Source of the DNA: Limnohabitans sp. T6-20
GTDB lineage: Bacteria; Pseudomonadota; Gammaproteobacteria; Burkholderiales; Burkholderiaceae_C
Length of the DNA stretch: 64,000 nt
Direction: 5' to 3'
NCBI RefSeq assembly: GCF_003063505.1
Contig: NZ_NERW01000003.1
Location: forward strand, 682,001 to 746,000
Shown: piece after piece, positions 36,477 through 46,489 of the stretch
How positions within the stretch are numbered: the first letter of the stretch is position 1
Layout of the letters: every line of letters starts with the position of its first letter
The notes under the pieces: generated by a model
Database searches by the model: none
Seen by the model: only the letters and a program-made list of their open reading frames with translations
What the model was told of the DNA's origin: nothing
Program-made: the position numbers and the translations under genes

Positions 36477-37303
36477 CGGCTGGCACCTGCCAACCCGGGC
36501 AAGACCCGCTGCGCGTTGCGCGTGGTTGCTGCGGCCAGATCGTGCAGCGACAGGCCCCGCAAATCGGCCATCACTTTGGCGATGCGCGGCAACTCAGCCG
36601 GGGTGTTTCGGCCTTGCACAACGCCTTGGGCACGTTGGTCGGCGGTTTGGTAGATCCACTGCGGCGGGATATCCGGTGCGTCGGTTTCCAACACGATGTC
36701 GCACAAGGGCAGTTCACAGGCAAGGCGTCGCAGTTGCAAAGACCGCTCATAGGTGAGTGTGCCGCCAAAACCCAGCGCAAAACCCTGGTCTACAAAAGCT
36801 TGTGCTTGCTGCGCACTGCCATTAAAAGCGTGGCCAATGCCCGAGACCACCGGGTATTGGCGCAAGCCTTTGAGCAAGAGGTCAGCCGATCGCCGCACGT
36901 GCAAGATCACGGGCAAGCTGTGTTGTTGCGCCAGCTTGAGCTGCGCGGTATAAAAAAACCATTGGCGCTCGCGCATCTCGGGAGTGCACAGCGCAGGCAG
37001 AAAAAAGTCCAGACCGATCTCGCCCACCGCCACCAGCCTCGGGTCGCCTGCGTGCTCGCGCAAGGCCTGGTCCAGCGCCTGCAGATCGGCTTCTTGGGCC
37101 TGCGGTACATACAAGGGATGGATGCCCAAGGCGTAAGCATCACCATGCCGCTCGGCCAGTTGCGCCACCTCAGCCCAATGACTGGCGTGCACCGACGGGA
37201 TCACGCAGCGCGTCACCCCTGCTTGGCGGGCTGCCTCGCGCACCACATCCCTGTCGGCGTCAAACTCGGCCGCGTCCAGGTGGCAGTGCGTGTCGATCCA
37301 CAT
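36473..37303 (-). CDS. tatD: TatD-family metal-dependent DNase
   Basis: 276 aa TIM-barrel hydrolase. Metal ligands are visible in DTHCHLD (4-10), GEIGLDF, ILHVR, GHAFNGS and ETDAPD. TatD members are 3'-5' exonucleases on oxidised or single-stranded DNA. Usual place after lolD in betaproteobacteria, and followed directly by a base-excision glycosylase, giving a small DNA-repair pair. Confidence 0.92.
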   Translation of the reverse strand: MWIDTHCHLDAAEFDADRDVVREAARQAGVTRCVIPSVHASHWAEVAQLAERHGDAYALGIHPLYVPQAQEADLQALDQALREHAGDPRLVAVGEIGLDFFLPALCTPEMRERQWFFYTAQLKLAQQHSLPVILHVRRSADLLLKGLRQYPVVSGIGHAFNGSAQQAQAFVDQGFALGFGGTLTYERSLQLRRLACELPLCDIVLETDAPDIPPQWIYQTADQRAQGVVQGRNTPAELPRIAKVMADLRGLSLHDLAAATTRNAQRVLPGLAGASR

Positions 37304-37310
37304 TCAAAAT

Positions 37311-38009
37311 TCACACAGGCGCTTGCAACACGCCCTTGACCAGGTGCAATTGCCGGTCGCAACGCGCCGCCAAGGCCTGGTCGTGCGTGACCACCACAAA
37401 GGCTGTGCCACGCTCACGGGCCAGCTGCAGCATCATGGCAAACACGCCGTCGGCGGTTTCGCGATCCAAATTGCCGGTGGGCTCGTCCGCCAACACACAG
37501 GCCGGGTCATTGACCAATGCGCGGGCCAAGGCCACACGCTGGCGCTCGCCGCCCGACAACTCCGATGGCCTGTGGTACAGGCGCTCGCCCAAGCCCACGC
37601 GTTGCAACCAGCCCGAGGCCACCGCAGCGGCTTCGGCGCGGTCTTGCCGGCGAATCCACAATGGCATGGCCACGTTGTCGAGCGCGCTGAACTCGGGCAG
37701 CAGGTGGTGGAACTGGTAAACAAAACCTAAATAACGGTTGCGCCACTGGCCCTGCTCGGCTGCACTCAGGGCGGACAGCAATTGACCTTTGAGCTTGACC
37801 GAGCCTTGCGTAGGCGCGTCCAACCCGCCCAGCAAATGCAGCAAGGTGCTTTTGCCTGAGCCCGAAGCGCCCACGATGGCCAAGGTCTCACCAGCGTTCA
37901 CTTGCAGATCCACGCCTTGCAGCACGGTCACGTCCAAGCGCCCTTCGGTGAAGCGCTTGGTCAGGCCTTGGGCCTGCAATACGGTGCCCACGTTTTTGGT
38001 GTCATTCAT
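37311..38009 (-). CDS. lolD: Lipoprotein-releasing ABC transporter ATPase LolD
   Basis: 232 aa. Walker A is GASGSGKS (47-54), the signature is ELSGGERQR, Walker B is [12 protein letters not shown], and the LolD-typical [21 protein letters not shown] block is present. Powers release of lipoproteins from the inner membrane to LolA. The ATG at 38009 overlaps the lolC 3' end by eight bases, implying translational coupling. Confidence 0.95.
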   Translation of the reverse strand: MNDTKNVGTVLQAQGLTKRFTEGRLDVTVLQGVDLQVNAGETLAIVGASGSGKSTLLHLLGGLDAPTQGSVKLKGQLLSALSAAEQGQWRNRYLGFVYQFHHLLPEFSALDNVAMPLWIRRQDRAEAAAVASGWLQRVGLGERLYHRPSELSGGERQRVALARALVNDPACVLADEPTGNLDRETADGVFAMMLQLARERGTAFVVVTHDQALAARCDRQLHLVKGVLQAPV

Positions 38010-39270
38010 AACGCAGTGCCTCCGCCGGATTGACCTGGCTGGCCCGCCAGCTGGGGTAGAGCGTGGCCACAAAAGCCAGCACCAAAGAAATGATGGCCAC
38101 CGGCCAAATGTCGCTGGCCAAAGGCTCGCTGGGCATGCGGCTGATCAGGTAAATGTCTCGCGGCAAAAAGCTGGCGTTGAACAGTTTTTCCAACGCGGGC
38201 ACGATCACGTCGATGTTGAAGGCCACCAGCAGGCCCAAGAGCAAGCCACTCATCGTGCCGATCACCCCAACCGCCGCGCCCTGCACCACAAAGATGCCCA
38301 TGATGCTGCGCGGGCTGGCCCCCAGTGTGCGCAAGATCGCGATGTCTGCACGTTTATCGGTCACCGTCATCACCAGTGTGCTGACCAAATTGAAAGCAGC
38401 CACCGCCACGATGAGGGTGAGGATAATGAACATCATGCGTTTTTCGACCTGGACGGCGGCAAACCAGGTCTTGTTTTGCTGCGTCCAGTCGCGCACAAAG
38501 AATTGCGGGCCCAGCTCAAGCTGCAGGTCGCGCGCCACCTCACGCGCGAAGTGCAAATCGCGCAGCTTCAAGCGCACGCCGCTCGGACCTTCCAGGCGGA
38601 ACATGCGGGCGGCGTCATCGACATGCATCAGCGCCAGCGCCGAGTCATATTCGTAATGCCCGGAAGAAAACGTGCCCACCACGCCCATTTGCTTCATGCG
38701 TGGCACCACACCCGCAGGCGTGACCTGGCCTGACGGCGACACCAGGGTCACTGGATCACCCGTCTGCACGCCCAAGTTGTTGGCCAAATCGCGGCCCAGC
38801 ACCAGGCCAAACGCACCTGGCTGCAATCGCTGCAGCACCCCGGCTTGTGTGTCGTTCGACAAATCACTGACCTCAGGCTCCAGCGCCGGGTCAATACCGC
38901 GCACCAACACACCCTTCATGTCCTCACCCCGGGCCAGCAGGGCCTGCGCGGTGATGAAAGGCGCAGCACCCACCACTTGCGGGTGCGCCTTCAAGCGGGT
39001 GAGCAATGCGGGCAACTGGTCAACCGCCGCGCCGTCGGCGGCATACACCTCAATGTGCGAGACCACGCCCAACATGCGGTCGCGCACCTCTTTCTGGAAG
39101 CCGTTCATCACGCTCAACACGATGATGAGCGCCGCTACCCCCAGGCCAATGCCCATCATGGACACACCAGAAATGAAAGAAATGAAGCCGTTGCGCCGCG
39201 TGGCACGGCCCGCGCGGGTGTAACGCCAGCCGAGCACCAGCTCGTAGGGGATGTTTTTGAAAAAAGCCAT
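38002..39270 (-). CDS. lolC: Lipoprotein-releasing ABC transporter permease LolC/LolE
   Basis: 422 aa with one N-terminal span (about 28-52), a large periplasmic domain (about 55-265) and three C-terminal spans, the FtsX/LolCE layout. The N-terminus [38 protein letters not shown] is diagnostic. Only one permease gene is present, so the complex is probably LolF/LolC-type rather than separate LolC and LolE. Divergent from the phosphatase gene. Confidence 0.94.
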   Translation of the reverse strand: MAFFKNIPYELVLGWRYTRAGRATRRNGFISFISGVSMMGIGLGVAALIIVLSVMNGFQKEVRDRMLGVVSHIEVYAADGAAVDQLPALLTRLKAHPQVVGAAPFITAQALLARGEDMKGVLVRGIDPALEPEVSDLSNDTQAGVLQRLQPGAFGLVLGRDLANNLGVQTGDPVTLVSPSGQVTPAGVVPRMKQMGVVGTFSSGHYEYDSALALMHVDDAARMFRLEGPSGVRLKLRDLHFAREVARDLQLELGPQFFVRDWTQQNKTWFAAVQVEKRMMFIILTLIVAVAAFNLVSTLVMTVTDKRADIAILRTLGASPRSIMGIFVVQGAAVGVIGTMSGLLLGLLVAFNIDVIVPALEKLFNASFLPRDIYLISRMPSEPLASDIWPVAIISLVLAFVATLYPSWRASQVNPAEALRYE

Positions 39271-39474
39271 AGACCGCTATTGTGACCAATCGGTCAATGC
39301 CCTGAGCAAAGCTCAAAAACACGTGCACACATGGTGTTTCCACCGAGAAAGTCGCTGCAGTGACGGTGCTTGCATTGCTTTGAATTAAAACTTGGACACC
39401 TGTGACGTTCAACCATGCCCCCAGAGTGCCTGAGCTCAAGGTTAGAAGCATCTTTTACCCCAAGGAAGCCCGCT

Positions 39475-40317
39475 ATGAAAACACAACACGTCAGCCTGTA
39501 CACCTTCGCCGCAATCGCCCTTTTAAGTGCCTGCCAAACCGCCCCCGTCAATCGCGCTGAGCCACCCACCTCACCCGAAGTCGTGGGCGAGTTTCGCAAG
39601 GGGTCGGGTTATTTGAACGGTTATTTGGACCGCAAAGCCTTGCCCGACAGCCTAGCCCTGGTGCCTCCGCCACCGCCCCCCGGATCGGCCCGACACGCGG
39701 CAGACCTCGAGGCGCACCGCCAAACACGCGCTTGGCGCGACACGCCTCGCTGGGCACTGGCCACCCAAGATGTGAACCTGAAGTTCCCTGAGGCCGGCGG
39801 GGTGTTCTCGTGCGCACTCGACGTACCCATCTCGCAAGAAGCCACGCCCCACCTCAACATGTTGCTGCGGCGCACCCTGATCGATGCAGGGTTGGCCACG
39901 TACAAAGCCAAAGACCATTACGCGCGCAAACGCCCATTTGCACAACTGAGTGAGACCACCTGTTCGCCCAAGGAAGAAGCGCAGCTGGCCAAAGACGGCT
40001 CCTACCCTTCAGGCCATGCCGCCTTGGGCTGGGCCTGGGGCCTGATCTTAACAGGCGTGGCACCCGAAAAAGCTGACGCCCTGTTGCAACGTGCACACGC
40101 TTTTGGGGACAGCCGCATGGTCTGTGGCGTGCATTGGCAAAGCGACTTGGAAGCCGGGCGCGTGGTGGGTGCCGCCGCCGTGGCCCGCTTGCAAGCCGAT
40201 CCGGTTTTTCAGGCGCAGGCCCAGCTGGCCAAAGTCGAAATAGCGAGCGCCCGCGCCAAAGGTCTGAAATCCGACCGACAAGATTGCGCCACAGAAGCAG
40301 CTGCACTGCAGCGGTGA
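39475..40317 (+). CDS. Class A acid phosphatase-like PAP2 lipoprotein
   Basis: 280 aa. A lipobox LLSAC gives a lipidated cysteine at residue 20. The PAP2/class A phosphatase triad motifs are K..R in KAKDHYARKRPF, PSGH in GSYPSGHAALGWAW and SR...H in SRMVCGVHWQSDLEAGR. Predicted periplasmic-face phosphomonoesterase. About 60 residues of mostly polar sequence precede the core. AGGAA lies before the ATG; the earlier in-frame start is not needed. Likely clients: LolA/LolCD export. Confidence 0.92.
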   Translation: MKTQHVSLYTFAAIALLSACQTAPVNRAEPPTSPEVVGEFRKGSGYLNGYLDRKALPDSLALVPPPPPPGSARHAADLEAHRQTRAWRDTPRWALATQDVNLKFPEAGGVFSCALDVPISQEATPHLNMLLRRTLIDAGLATYKAKDHYARKRPFAQLSETTCSPKEEAQLAKDGSYPSGHAALGWAWGLILTGVAPEKADALLQRAHAFGDSRMVCGVHWQSDLEAGRVVGAAAVARLQADPVFQAQAQLAKVEIASARAKGLKSDRQDCATEAAALQR

Positions 40318-40320
40318 AAT

Positions 40321-40340
40321 GCGGGTGCGTCTGCACCCGC
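40321..40340. terminator. Hairpin between convergent phosphatase and sulfhydrylase genes
   Basis: GCGGGTGC-GTCT-GCACCCGC, an eight-base-pair stem starting three bases after the phosphatase stop. No T run follows, so termination is only suspected. Confidence 0.4.
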
Positions 40341-40437
40341 AAAGGTCAGCGCTGATCACGCCCCCCCGGTGCTGAACTTGCCGATCTGCAAGTTAAGGCC
40401 TGTTGTTCTCCGTTGGCGACTTCAGCCCCGACGGTTT

Positions 40438-41721
40438 TCAGCGGCTGGCCTTAGCCAGCGCCTGGTCGATGTCCCACAGGATGTCGTCCAGATTCTCCAA
40501 GCCTACCGAAATGCGCACCATGTCGGGCGGTACACCTGCGGCCAGTTGCTGCGCTTCGTCGAGCTGGCGGTGCGTGGTGCTGGCCGGGTGGCTGATCAGG
40601 GTGCGGGTGTCGCCAATGTTGACCAGGTGGCTCATGAACTGGGCCGACTCGATGAAGGTCACGCCCTGCGCCAAGCCACCTTTCACGCCAAAGGACAACA
40701 GACCCGAGGCACCGCGCATCTGGCGCTGCATCAGGGCGTGTTGCGGGTGGTCGGGCAAGCCGGGGTAATTGACCCAGGCCACACGCGGGTCGGCCTGCAA
40801 AAACTTCGCCACGCCCAGCGCGTTGTCGCAGTGCTTTTGCATGCGCAGCGGCAAGGTTTCGACGCCTTGCAGAATTTGCCAGGCACTCATGGGGCTGAGC
40901 GATGCGCCGAACACGCGCAGGCTTTCCATGCGGCAGCGCATGGTGAAGCCAAAGTCGCCAAAGGTCTCGTAAAACTTCACGCCGTGGTAGCCCTTGGACG
41001 GCTCGGTCATGCCCGGAAACTTGCCGTTGTCCCAAGGGAATTTACCGCCTTCGACCACCACACCGCCCAGCGTGGTGCCATGGCCCGCCAGGTATTTGGT
41101 GGCCGAATGCACCACGATGTCAGCGCCCAGCGCGAGCGGATTGCACAGCAGCGGACTGGGCACGGTGTTGTCGATGATGAGCGGCACGCCGTGCGCGTGG
41201 GCCACCGCGGCCACAGCCGCGATGTCCAGCACCACCATGCTCGGGTTGCCCAGGCTTTCGGCGTACACCGCGCGGGTGTTGGGTCGCATTGCGGCGGCAA
41301 AAGCTTCGGGTTTGGTTGCGTCCACAAACGTGGTCTCGATGCCAAATTTAGCCAAGCTCACGGCCAGCATGGTGACCGAGCCGCCGTACAAGGCTCCAGC
41401 GGCCACCACATGGTCACCCGATTGCAAGATGGTCATGAGCGCCATGGTCTCGGCTGCCATGCCCGAGGCACTGGCCACCCCGGCGCGTCCGCCTTCGAGC
41501 GCGGCCACACGCTCTTCGAGCACCGCCACCGTGGGGTTGCTCAGGCGAGAGTACACATTGCCAAAGGTTTGCAGGTTGAAGAGTGATGCTGCGTGCTCGG
41601 CACTGTCAAACACAAAGCTGCTGGTTTGGTAGATGGGCAAGGCGCGTGCGCCGGTGGCCGCATCGGGAATTTGCCCGGCGTGGATGGCCAGGGTTTCGGG
41701 GTGAAATTGGCGGTCGGTCAT
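40438..41721 (-). CDS. O-acetyl/O-succinylhomoserine sulfhydrylase
   Basis: 427 aa PLP enzyme making homocysteine (or methionine precursors) from acyl-homoserine and sulfide. The N-terminal ETLAIHAGQIPD and QTSSFVFDSAEHAA, YSRLSNPT, and the PLP lysine in HSATKYLAGHG (K209) identify the Cys/Met metabolism family. The long form (over 420 aa with TRTLISHPASTTHRQL) fits MetY; MetZ would be shorter. Monocistronic, GGT CAT spacing weak ribosome site. Confidence 0.9.
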   Translation of the reverse strand: MTDRQFHPETLAIHAGQIPDAATGARALPIYQTSSFVFDSAEHAASLFNLQTFGNVYSRLSNPTVAVLEERVAALEGGRAGVASASGMAAETMALMTILQSGDHVVAAGALYGGSVTMLAVSLAKFGIETTFVDATKPEAFAAAMRPNTRAVYAESLGNPSMVVLDIAAVAAVAHAHGVPLIIDNTVPSPLLCNPLALGADIVVHSATKYLAGHGTTLGGVVVEGGKFPWDNGKFPGMTEPSKGYHGVKFYETFGDFGFTMRCRMESLRVFGASLSPMSAWQILQGVETLPLRMQKHCDNALGVAKFLQADPRVAWVNYPGLPDHPQHALMQRQMRGASGLLSFGVKGGLAQGVTFIESAQFMSHLVNIGDTRTLISHPASTTHRQLDEAQQLAAGVPPDMVRISVGLENLDDILWDIDQALAKASR

Positions 41722-41751
41722 GGTGTTCGGTATGAAAAGTTGGCTTGAATT

Positions 41752-41777
41752 TGTAGGAGCCCACCCCCGTGGGCGAT
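41752..41777. repeat. Divergent REP-like palindrome
   Basis: TGTAGGAGCCCAC-CCCC-GTGGGCGAT; same length and layout as the TGTGGGAG family but with a TGTAGGAG head and CGAT tail. It sits just before the CoA-binding gene end. Confidence 0.7.
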
Positions 41778-41785
41778 GGCTTGTT

Positions 41786-42253
41786 TCACACCAAGCGCCG
41801 CGCCGAGATGATGCCGGTGTTCACACCCACCCAGTTCAGGCCGCCAAACAGCCGGGCATGCTCAATCTTCACGCAGCGGTTGCTCACCGAATCCAAACCC
41901 GCTTGCCGGGCCAGGGCGTCGGCTTCGGAGTTGGCCACGCCCAGTTGCTGCCACAGGCACTTGGCACCGATCTGCACCGCTTGCTCGGCAATGGGCAGCA
42001 CATCCTCGCTGCGGCGAAACACATCTACCATGTCCACCTTGAAAGGAATGTCGCTGAGGTTTGCGTAACAGGTTTCGCCCAAGATTTCCTGACCCGCATA
42101 GCGCGGGTTCACGGGCACGATCTTGAAGCCGTGCGACTGCATGTACTTGGCTGCAAAGTAGCTCGGTCGATGCCACTCAGCCGACAGGCCCACCACAGCG
42201 ATGGTGGGGCAGGTTTTGAGGATGCGCCGCAGCGCGTGCAAATCGTTGTGCAT
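41786..42253 (-). CDS. YccU-type CoA-binding domain protein
   Basis: 155 aa Rossmann fold of the succinyl-CoA synthetase alpha-like CoA-binding type. Motifs IAVVGLSAEWHRPSYFAAKYM (19-40) and IVPVNPRYAGQEILGE are diagnostic. Small stand-alone members are common and of unknown metabolic role. The ATG at 42253 follows GTGAGG; a TTG six codons upstream is an unlikely alternative. Transcribed in the direction of MFS gene product. Confidence 0.88.
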   Translation of the reverse strand: MHNDLHALRRILKTCPTIAVVGLSAEWHRPSYFAAKYMQSHGFKIVPVNPRYAGQEILGETCYANLSDIPFKVDMVDVFRRSEDVLPIAEQAVQIGAKCLWQQLGVANSEADALARQAGLDSVSNRCVKIEHARLFGGLNWVGVNTGIISARRLV

Positions 42254-42272
42254 GAGGTGATTCTTTCTCAAT

Positions 42273-43469
42273 TCAATACCGCGCTTGGCCGCAGCGTTTC
42301 ATTTGCCGTGATGCCCAGGTGGCCATGAGCGACAGCACGCCGCACACCGCCATCACGCCCAAATAATGCCCGCTGTGGTCAAACACCGCACCGGCCAATA
42401 CGGGGCCTAACAAATTGCCCACAGCCGCGCCGCTGTAGAGCGTTCCCACCACGCTGGCCACCGAGCGACCGCCAAAGTAATCCATACAAATCGCAGGCAA
42501 AAGCGAGACGATGGACCCATAACTCAGGCCAAACCACAAAGCAAACACCACCAACATGATTTGCCCGCCCGCCGCGCCCCACAGCGCATAGGACGCACCC
42601 ATGGACAGCTGCATCAGCACCAGCGTCTGCGCGCGGCCCAGTCGGTCGGCCAACAGGCCAATGGCAAAGCGCCCGACCAGACTCCCCACCCCAATCAGGC
42701 CCACCAAACCGACTGCAAAGGCTTCGCCCAGGCCCATATCACGCGCCGAGGCCGATACATGGGCGAAGGGAATGAACATTACAGGTGAAGCCAGCACGGT
42801 GGCCAGGTAAAGCCAACGGAAGGTGGGGCTGCTCAGGGTCTCGCGCAAGCTCAGGCCAGAGGCGGCGCCACCCGCAGTGGGCACACCCGGGGCGGCCTGT
42901 GCCGCAGGGGCGCGGCGCAGCAAACCGGCTGCCAACAAACCCAGCACCAACACCCCAAAAGCCAACAACTGCATGGCTTCACGCCAGGGCATGGGGCCAA
43001 TCGCCATGGCCACCAGCACCGGCACCAGCAAGGTACCTGCGCCCACGCCCGAACTGGCAATGCCACCGGCCAGGCCACGGTGGGTAGTGAACCAAGGCTG
43101 CACGCTGGCAATGGAAGGTGTGTACACCAATGCAATGCCCAAGCCTACTAACAAGCCGTAACTCAGGTACACCGCCAGCAAAGATGAAGCCCAGCTGGTG
43201 GCCAACAGGCCCAGCGCAATGAGTGCCATGCCCGCCGAGCACACGATGCGCGGACCAAAACGGTCGGCCAGCATGCCGCCGCCCGCGCCCAGCACAAAGT
43301 AGACAAAGCCAGACAGGCCAAAAATCCAGGACACATCGGCCCGCTGCGCCGAAAACTCGGCTGCGAAAGATTCAAAAAATGCCGCAAACGAATACGACAC
43401 CCCAAAGATCAGGGCCAAGCACACAAACGTTGCCCAAACCACCACCCAGGCATAGGGTTTTTCTTTCAT
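42273..43469 (-). CDS. MFS-superfamily transporter
   Basis: 398 aa with twelve predicted spans. The GFVYFVLGAGGGMLADRFGPR loop (MFS 2-3 motif) and PGVPTAGG central loop are visible, and the last half repeats the same fold. The oxalate:formate-antiporter or monocarboxylate-type subfamily is possible. GGAGA precedes the ATG; longer in-frame extensions to 43739 lie under the neighbouring plus-strand gene. Substrate unknown. Followed 19 bases later by the CoA-binding gene. Confidence 0.88.
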   Translation of the reverse strand: MKEKPYAWVVVWATFVCLALIFGVSYSFAAFFESFAAEFSAQRADVSWIFGLSGFVYFVLGAGGGMLADRFGPRIVCSAGMALIALGLLATSWASSLLAVYLSYGLLVGLGIALVYTPSIASVQPWFTTHRGLAGGIASSGVGAGTLLVPVLVAMAIGPMPWREAMQLLAFGVLVLGLLAAGLLRRAPAAQAAPGVPTAGGAASGLSLRETLSSPTFRWLYLATVLASPVMFIPFAHVSASARDMGLGEAFAVGLVGLIGVGSLVGRFAIGLLADRLGRAQTLVLMQLSMGASYALWGAAGGQIMLVVFALWFGLSYGSIVSLLPAICMDYFGGRSVASVVGTLYSGAAVGNLLGPVLAGAVFDHSGHYLGVMAVCGVLSLMATWASRQMKRCGQARY

Positions 43470-43655
43470 GGTGTCTCCGTATTTTTTTTCGGCTGTGGTC
43501 GATTGTGCCCCCAAGGTCGAGGGCCCGCTGACCACCATGAACACCCGCCCCCGTCCATGAAAGTCGCAATGGACGGCATGAATGACCACACAGGGCTGCT
43601 CCCACTCGTCCCCGGCCAAAACCCTGGCACTTGGGGCCTGCGACAATCTGGACCC

Positions 43656-44603
43656 ATGCACTTGATCATTCCCTACGCGGCCAGCCACGCCTTCAACGGC
43701 CCCGAGGTCTGGGGCGGTTTGCAGCTGCCCCATCTGCAAACCCTGCTGGGTCAGCTACAGCGCCAGCAAATTTGGCAAGACCCCGAACGAACACCTTTGC
43801 ACCTGCCCCACGAACGTCTCCAGGCCCAAGCCTTGGGCTGGGTCAGCGACGCCACCGCCCTGCCTTGGGCTGCCTGGCATCAGGCGCAACAAAGTCAGCC
43901 CAGAGACCAAGCGCAGGCTTGGATGACACCTTGCCACTGGCAAGTGGGCATGGACCAGGTGGTCATGGCCGACCCGGCGCACCTGCACTTGTCTGACGAA
44001 GAGTCGCAACAACTTCTGCAGGCCATGCAGCCCTTCTTGATTGAGGACGGCCTGCAAGTGACTTGGCACAGCGCCTTGCTCTGGCACGCCCAAGGTGCCC
44101 TGTTGGCCGAGCTGAGTTGTGCCTCGCTGGACCGCGTGATCGGCCAAAACGTCAAAGCCTGGATGCCCGACAGCCCGACAGCCCGCCCGCTTCAGCGCCT
44201 GCAAAGCGAAATGCAAATGCTGCTGTACAACCACCCTGTCAACAACGCCCGCGATGCACGCAGGCAAATCGCCGTGAATTCATTTTGGCTGCACGGCGCG
44301 GGCAGCTTGCCAGTCGGCACACAGCCAAAGGTGCACCCCGTGACAGTGCCCGAGGGCCTGCGCTCAGCCGCCTTGCATGGCGATGTGCAGGCCTGGCGGC
44401 AAGCCTGGCAGCAGCTGGATACCACCACCGTGGCCGATGCGCTGGCCCACCTCCAAGCCACCGGCCAAGTCACGCTGAGCCTGTGCAGCGAACACGCGGC
44501 ACACACCTACACCGCTGCGCCTGCGGCCTGGCACCAGCGGATCACCCGCCTGTTCAACAAGACGACCCCTGCGGCGGCATTGGCTGCCCTCATCACTCCT
44601 TAA
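43656..44603 (+). CDS. RpfE-like/phosphoglycerate-mutase-like protein
   Basis: 315 aa, conserved in betaproteobacteria and Xanthomonas directly upstream of recJ, where it is named RpfE or annotated as a cofactor-independent phosphoglycerate mutase-like protein. The conserved N-terminus HLIIPYAASHAFNGPEVW is present, but I see no alkaline-phosphatase-type metal-site motifs, so mutase activity is doubtful. The ATG at 43656 gives this N-terminus; earlier in-frame codons overlap the MFS upstream region. recJ starts 17 bases after its stop. Confidence 0.7.
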   Translation: MHLIIPYAASHAFNGPEVWGGLQLPHLQTLLGQLQRQQIWQDPERTPLHLPHERLQAQALGWVSDATALPWAAWHQAQQSQPRDQAQAWMTPCHWQVGMDQVVMADPAHLHLSDEESQQLLQAMQPFLIEDGLQVTWHSALLWHAQGALLAELSCASLDRVIGQNVKAWMPDSPTARPLQRLQSEMQMLLYNHPVNNARDARRQIAVNSFWLHGAGSLPVGTQPKVHPVTVPEGLRSAALHGDVQAWRQAWQQLDTTTVADALAHLQATGQVTLSLCSEHAAHTYTAAPAAWHQRITRLFNKTTPAAALAALITP

Positions 44604-44620
44604 ACGCTCATTGATTGCCC

Positions 44621-46330
44621 ATGAATTTGCTCACCCGAGATGTGCCACCCCGCAGCGCCTGGGCGCTGGAACAAGCGGGCATCCACCCCCTGCTGGCCCG
44701 CCTGTATGCCGCTCGCGGCGTGCAGTCCAAAGACGAACTCGACGACGCGCTGAACCTTCTGCTGCCCCCGGCGGGCATGCTGGGCACCCAAGAGGCCGCC
44801 AAGTTGCTGGCCGATGCCATGGCGCAAAACAAGCGCCTGTGCATCGTGGCCGATTACGACTGCGACGGCGCCACCGCCTGCGCCGTGGGCGTGCGCGGCT
44901 TGCGCATGCTGGGCGCGCAAAACGTGAACTACTTGGTGCCCGACCGCGTGGTAGACGGCTATGGCCTCACGCCCCCCATCGCCCAGCGCGTGCACGCGCA
45001 AGGCGCCGATGTGCTGATCACCGTGGACAACGGCATCGCCAGCGTGGCAGGTGTGCAAGCCGCCCAGGCCCTGGGCTTGCAGGTGCTGGTGACCGACCAC
45101 CATTTGCCAGGCAGCGAATTGCCCACAGCAGAAGTCATCGTCAACCCCAACCAACCCGGTTGCGGCTTCACCAGCAAGTCCATCGCCGGTGTGGGCGTGA
45201 TGTTTTACGTGTTGCTGGCCCTGCGCGCCGAGTTGCGCCAGCGCGGTGTGTTTGACGCCAGCACCCAACCGCGCCTGGACGCCCTGCTGCCCCTGGTGGC
45301 TTTGGGCACCGTGGCCGACGTGGTCAAGCTCGACGCGAACAACCGCCGCCTGGTGGCGCAAGGCCTGCGCCGCGTGCGGGCAGGCGCGCTGCCTCCGGGC
45401 ATGTCGGCGCTGATGCGTGCGGCCAGCCGCGAAACCGCCAAGGCCACGACATTTGACTTTGGTTTTGCCTTGGGGCCACGCATCAACGCCGCAGGCCGCC
45501 TGGCCGACATGACGCTGGGCATCGAGTGTTTGCTGACTGACGATGCGGGCCGCGCCGACGAGCTGGCCAAGCAGCTGGACGCGATCAACCGCGAACGCCG
45601 CGTGATCGAGGGCGACATGCGCGAGATGGCCATGGAAATGGCCGAGTCGCTGTTTGACGAAGGCGACGAGCCGCCCCCGGCCATTTGCGTGTTCGATCCG
45701 GATTTTCACGAAGGCGTGGTGGGCATCGTGGCCTCACGCATCAAGGACAAGCTACACCGGCCCACCTTTGTGTTTGCCGCCAGCAGTGCGCCGGGCAAAG
45801 AGCACGAGCTCAAGGGTTCCGGCCGCTCGATTGCGGGGTTCCATTTGCGCGATGCGCTCGACCTGGTGGCCAAACGTGCCCCGGGCGTGCTGCTGCGCTT
45901 TGGCGGGCACGCCATGGCGGCGGGCTGCACGATTGCCGAAGAGCACCTCGATGTGTTTGAGGAAACACTGAACCAGGTGGCCATGGAATGGCTGGACGCT
46001 GCCACACTGCAACGCCGGCTGGAAACCGATGGGCCGCTGCCTGCCGAGTACCGCCGGGTCGATTTGGTGGACATGCTGCACCACGAGGTCTGGGGCCAGG
46101 GCTTCGCGCCACCGGTGTTTTGCGAAGAGATCGAGATCGTGTCGCAGCGCTTGGTGGGTGAAAAACACCTGTCGCTCAAGATGAAACACCAGGGCCAGCC
46201 GGTGGACGGCATCTGGTTTGGCCGCACCGAACCGCTGCCCTCAAAGGTGAAGCTGGCCTACCGGCTGGACGCCGACGAGTGGCAAGGCCAAAAGCGCGTG
46301 CGGTTTTTGGTGGAAGGCGCGGAAGTTTGA
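44621..46330 (+). CDS. recJ: Single-stranded-DNA-specific exonuclease RecJ
   Basis: 569 aa 5'-3' exonuclease used in recombination and mismatch/base-excision repair. The DHH-family metal site has VADYDCDGATA (aspartates 78, 80, 82) and TDHHLPG (159-161); the DHHA1 domain has GFHLRDALD and LRFGGHAMAAGCTI motifs. ATG at 44621; a TTG six bases upstream is an alternative. Followed by an REP cluster and no further gene on this strand. Confidence 0.97.
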   Translation: MNLLTRDVPPRSAWALEQAGIHPLLARLYAARGVQSKDELDDALNLLLPPAGMLGTQEAAKLLADAMAQNKRLCIVADYDCDGATACAVGVRGLRMLGAQNVNYLVPDRVVDGYGLTPPIAQRVHAQGADVLITVDNGIASVAGVQAAQALGLQVLVTDHHLPGSELPTAEVIVNPNQPGCGFTSKSIAGVGVMFYVLLALRAELRQRGVFDASTQPRLDALLPLVALGTVADVVKLDANNRRLVAQGLRRVRAGALPPGMSALMRAASRETAKATTFDFGFALGPRINAAGRLADMTLGIECLLTDDAGRADELAKQLDAINRERRVIEGDMREMAMEMAESLFDEGDEPPPAICVFDPDFHEGVVGIVASRIKDKLHRPTFVFAASSAPGKEHELKGSGRSIAGFHLRDALDLVAKRAPGVLLRFGGHAMAAGCTIAEEHLDVFEETLNQVAMEWLDAATLQRRLETDGPLPAEYRRVDLVDMLHHEVWGQGFAPPVFCEEIEIVSQRLVGEKHLSLKMKHQGQPVDGIWFGRTEPLPSKVKLAYRLDADEWQGQKRVRFLVEGAEV

Positions 46331-46374
46331 AGATCGTTGGGCCTGAAGGTCCGACCTGCAAGCAAAGCCTTCTC

Positions 46375-46400
46375 TGTGGGAGGCTGCCCCTGCAGCCGAA
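46375..46400. repeat. REP-like palindrome, direct, tandem copy 1
   Basis: TGTGGGAGGCTGC-CCCT-GCAGCCGAA, with compensatory changes in both arms relative to 46409 that keep the stem. Confidence 0.88.
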
Positions 46401-46408
46401 AGCTTATT

Positions 46409-46434
46409 TGTGGGAGGCCGCCCCTGCGGCCGAA
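46409..46434. repeat. REP-like palindrome, direct, tandem copy 2
   Basis: TGTGGGAGGCCGC-CCCT-GCGGCCGAA, eight bases after copy 1, identical in layout to 16772 and inverted at 23237. Confidence 0.88.
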
Positions 46435-46489
46435 TGCTTGTTCTGCCACCACGTTGGCGGTAGCTCACAGGCCAAAGCCCCATCGGAGA

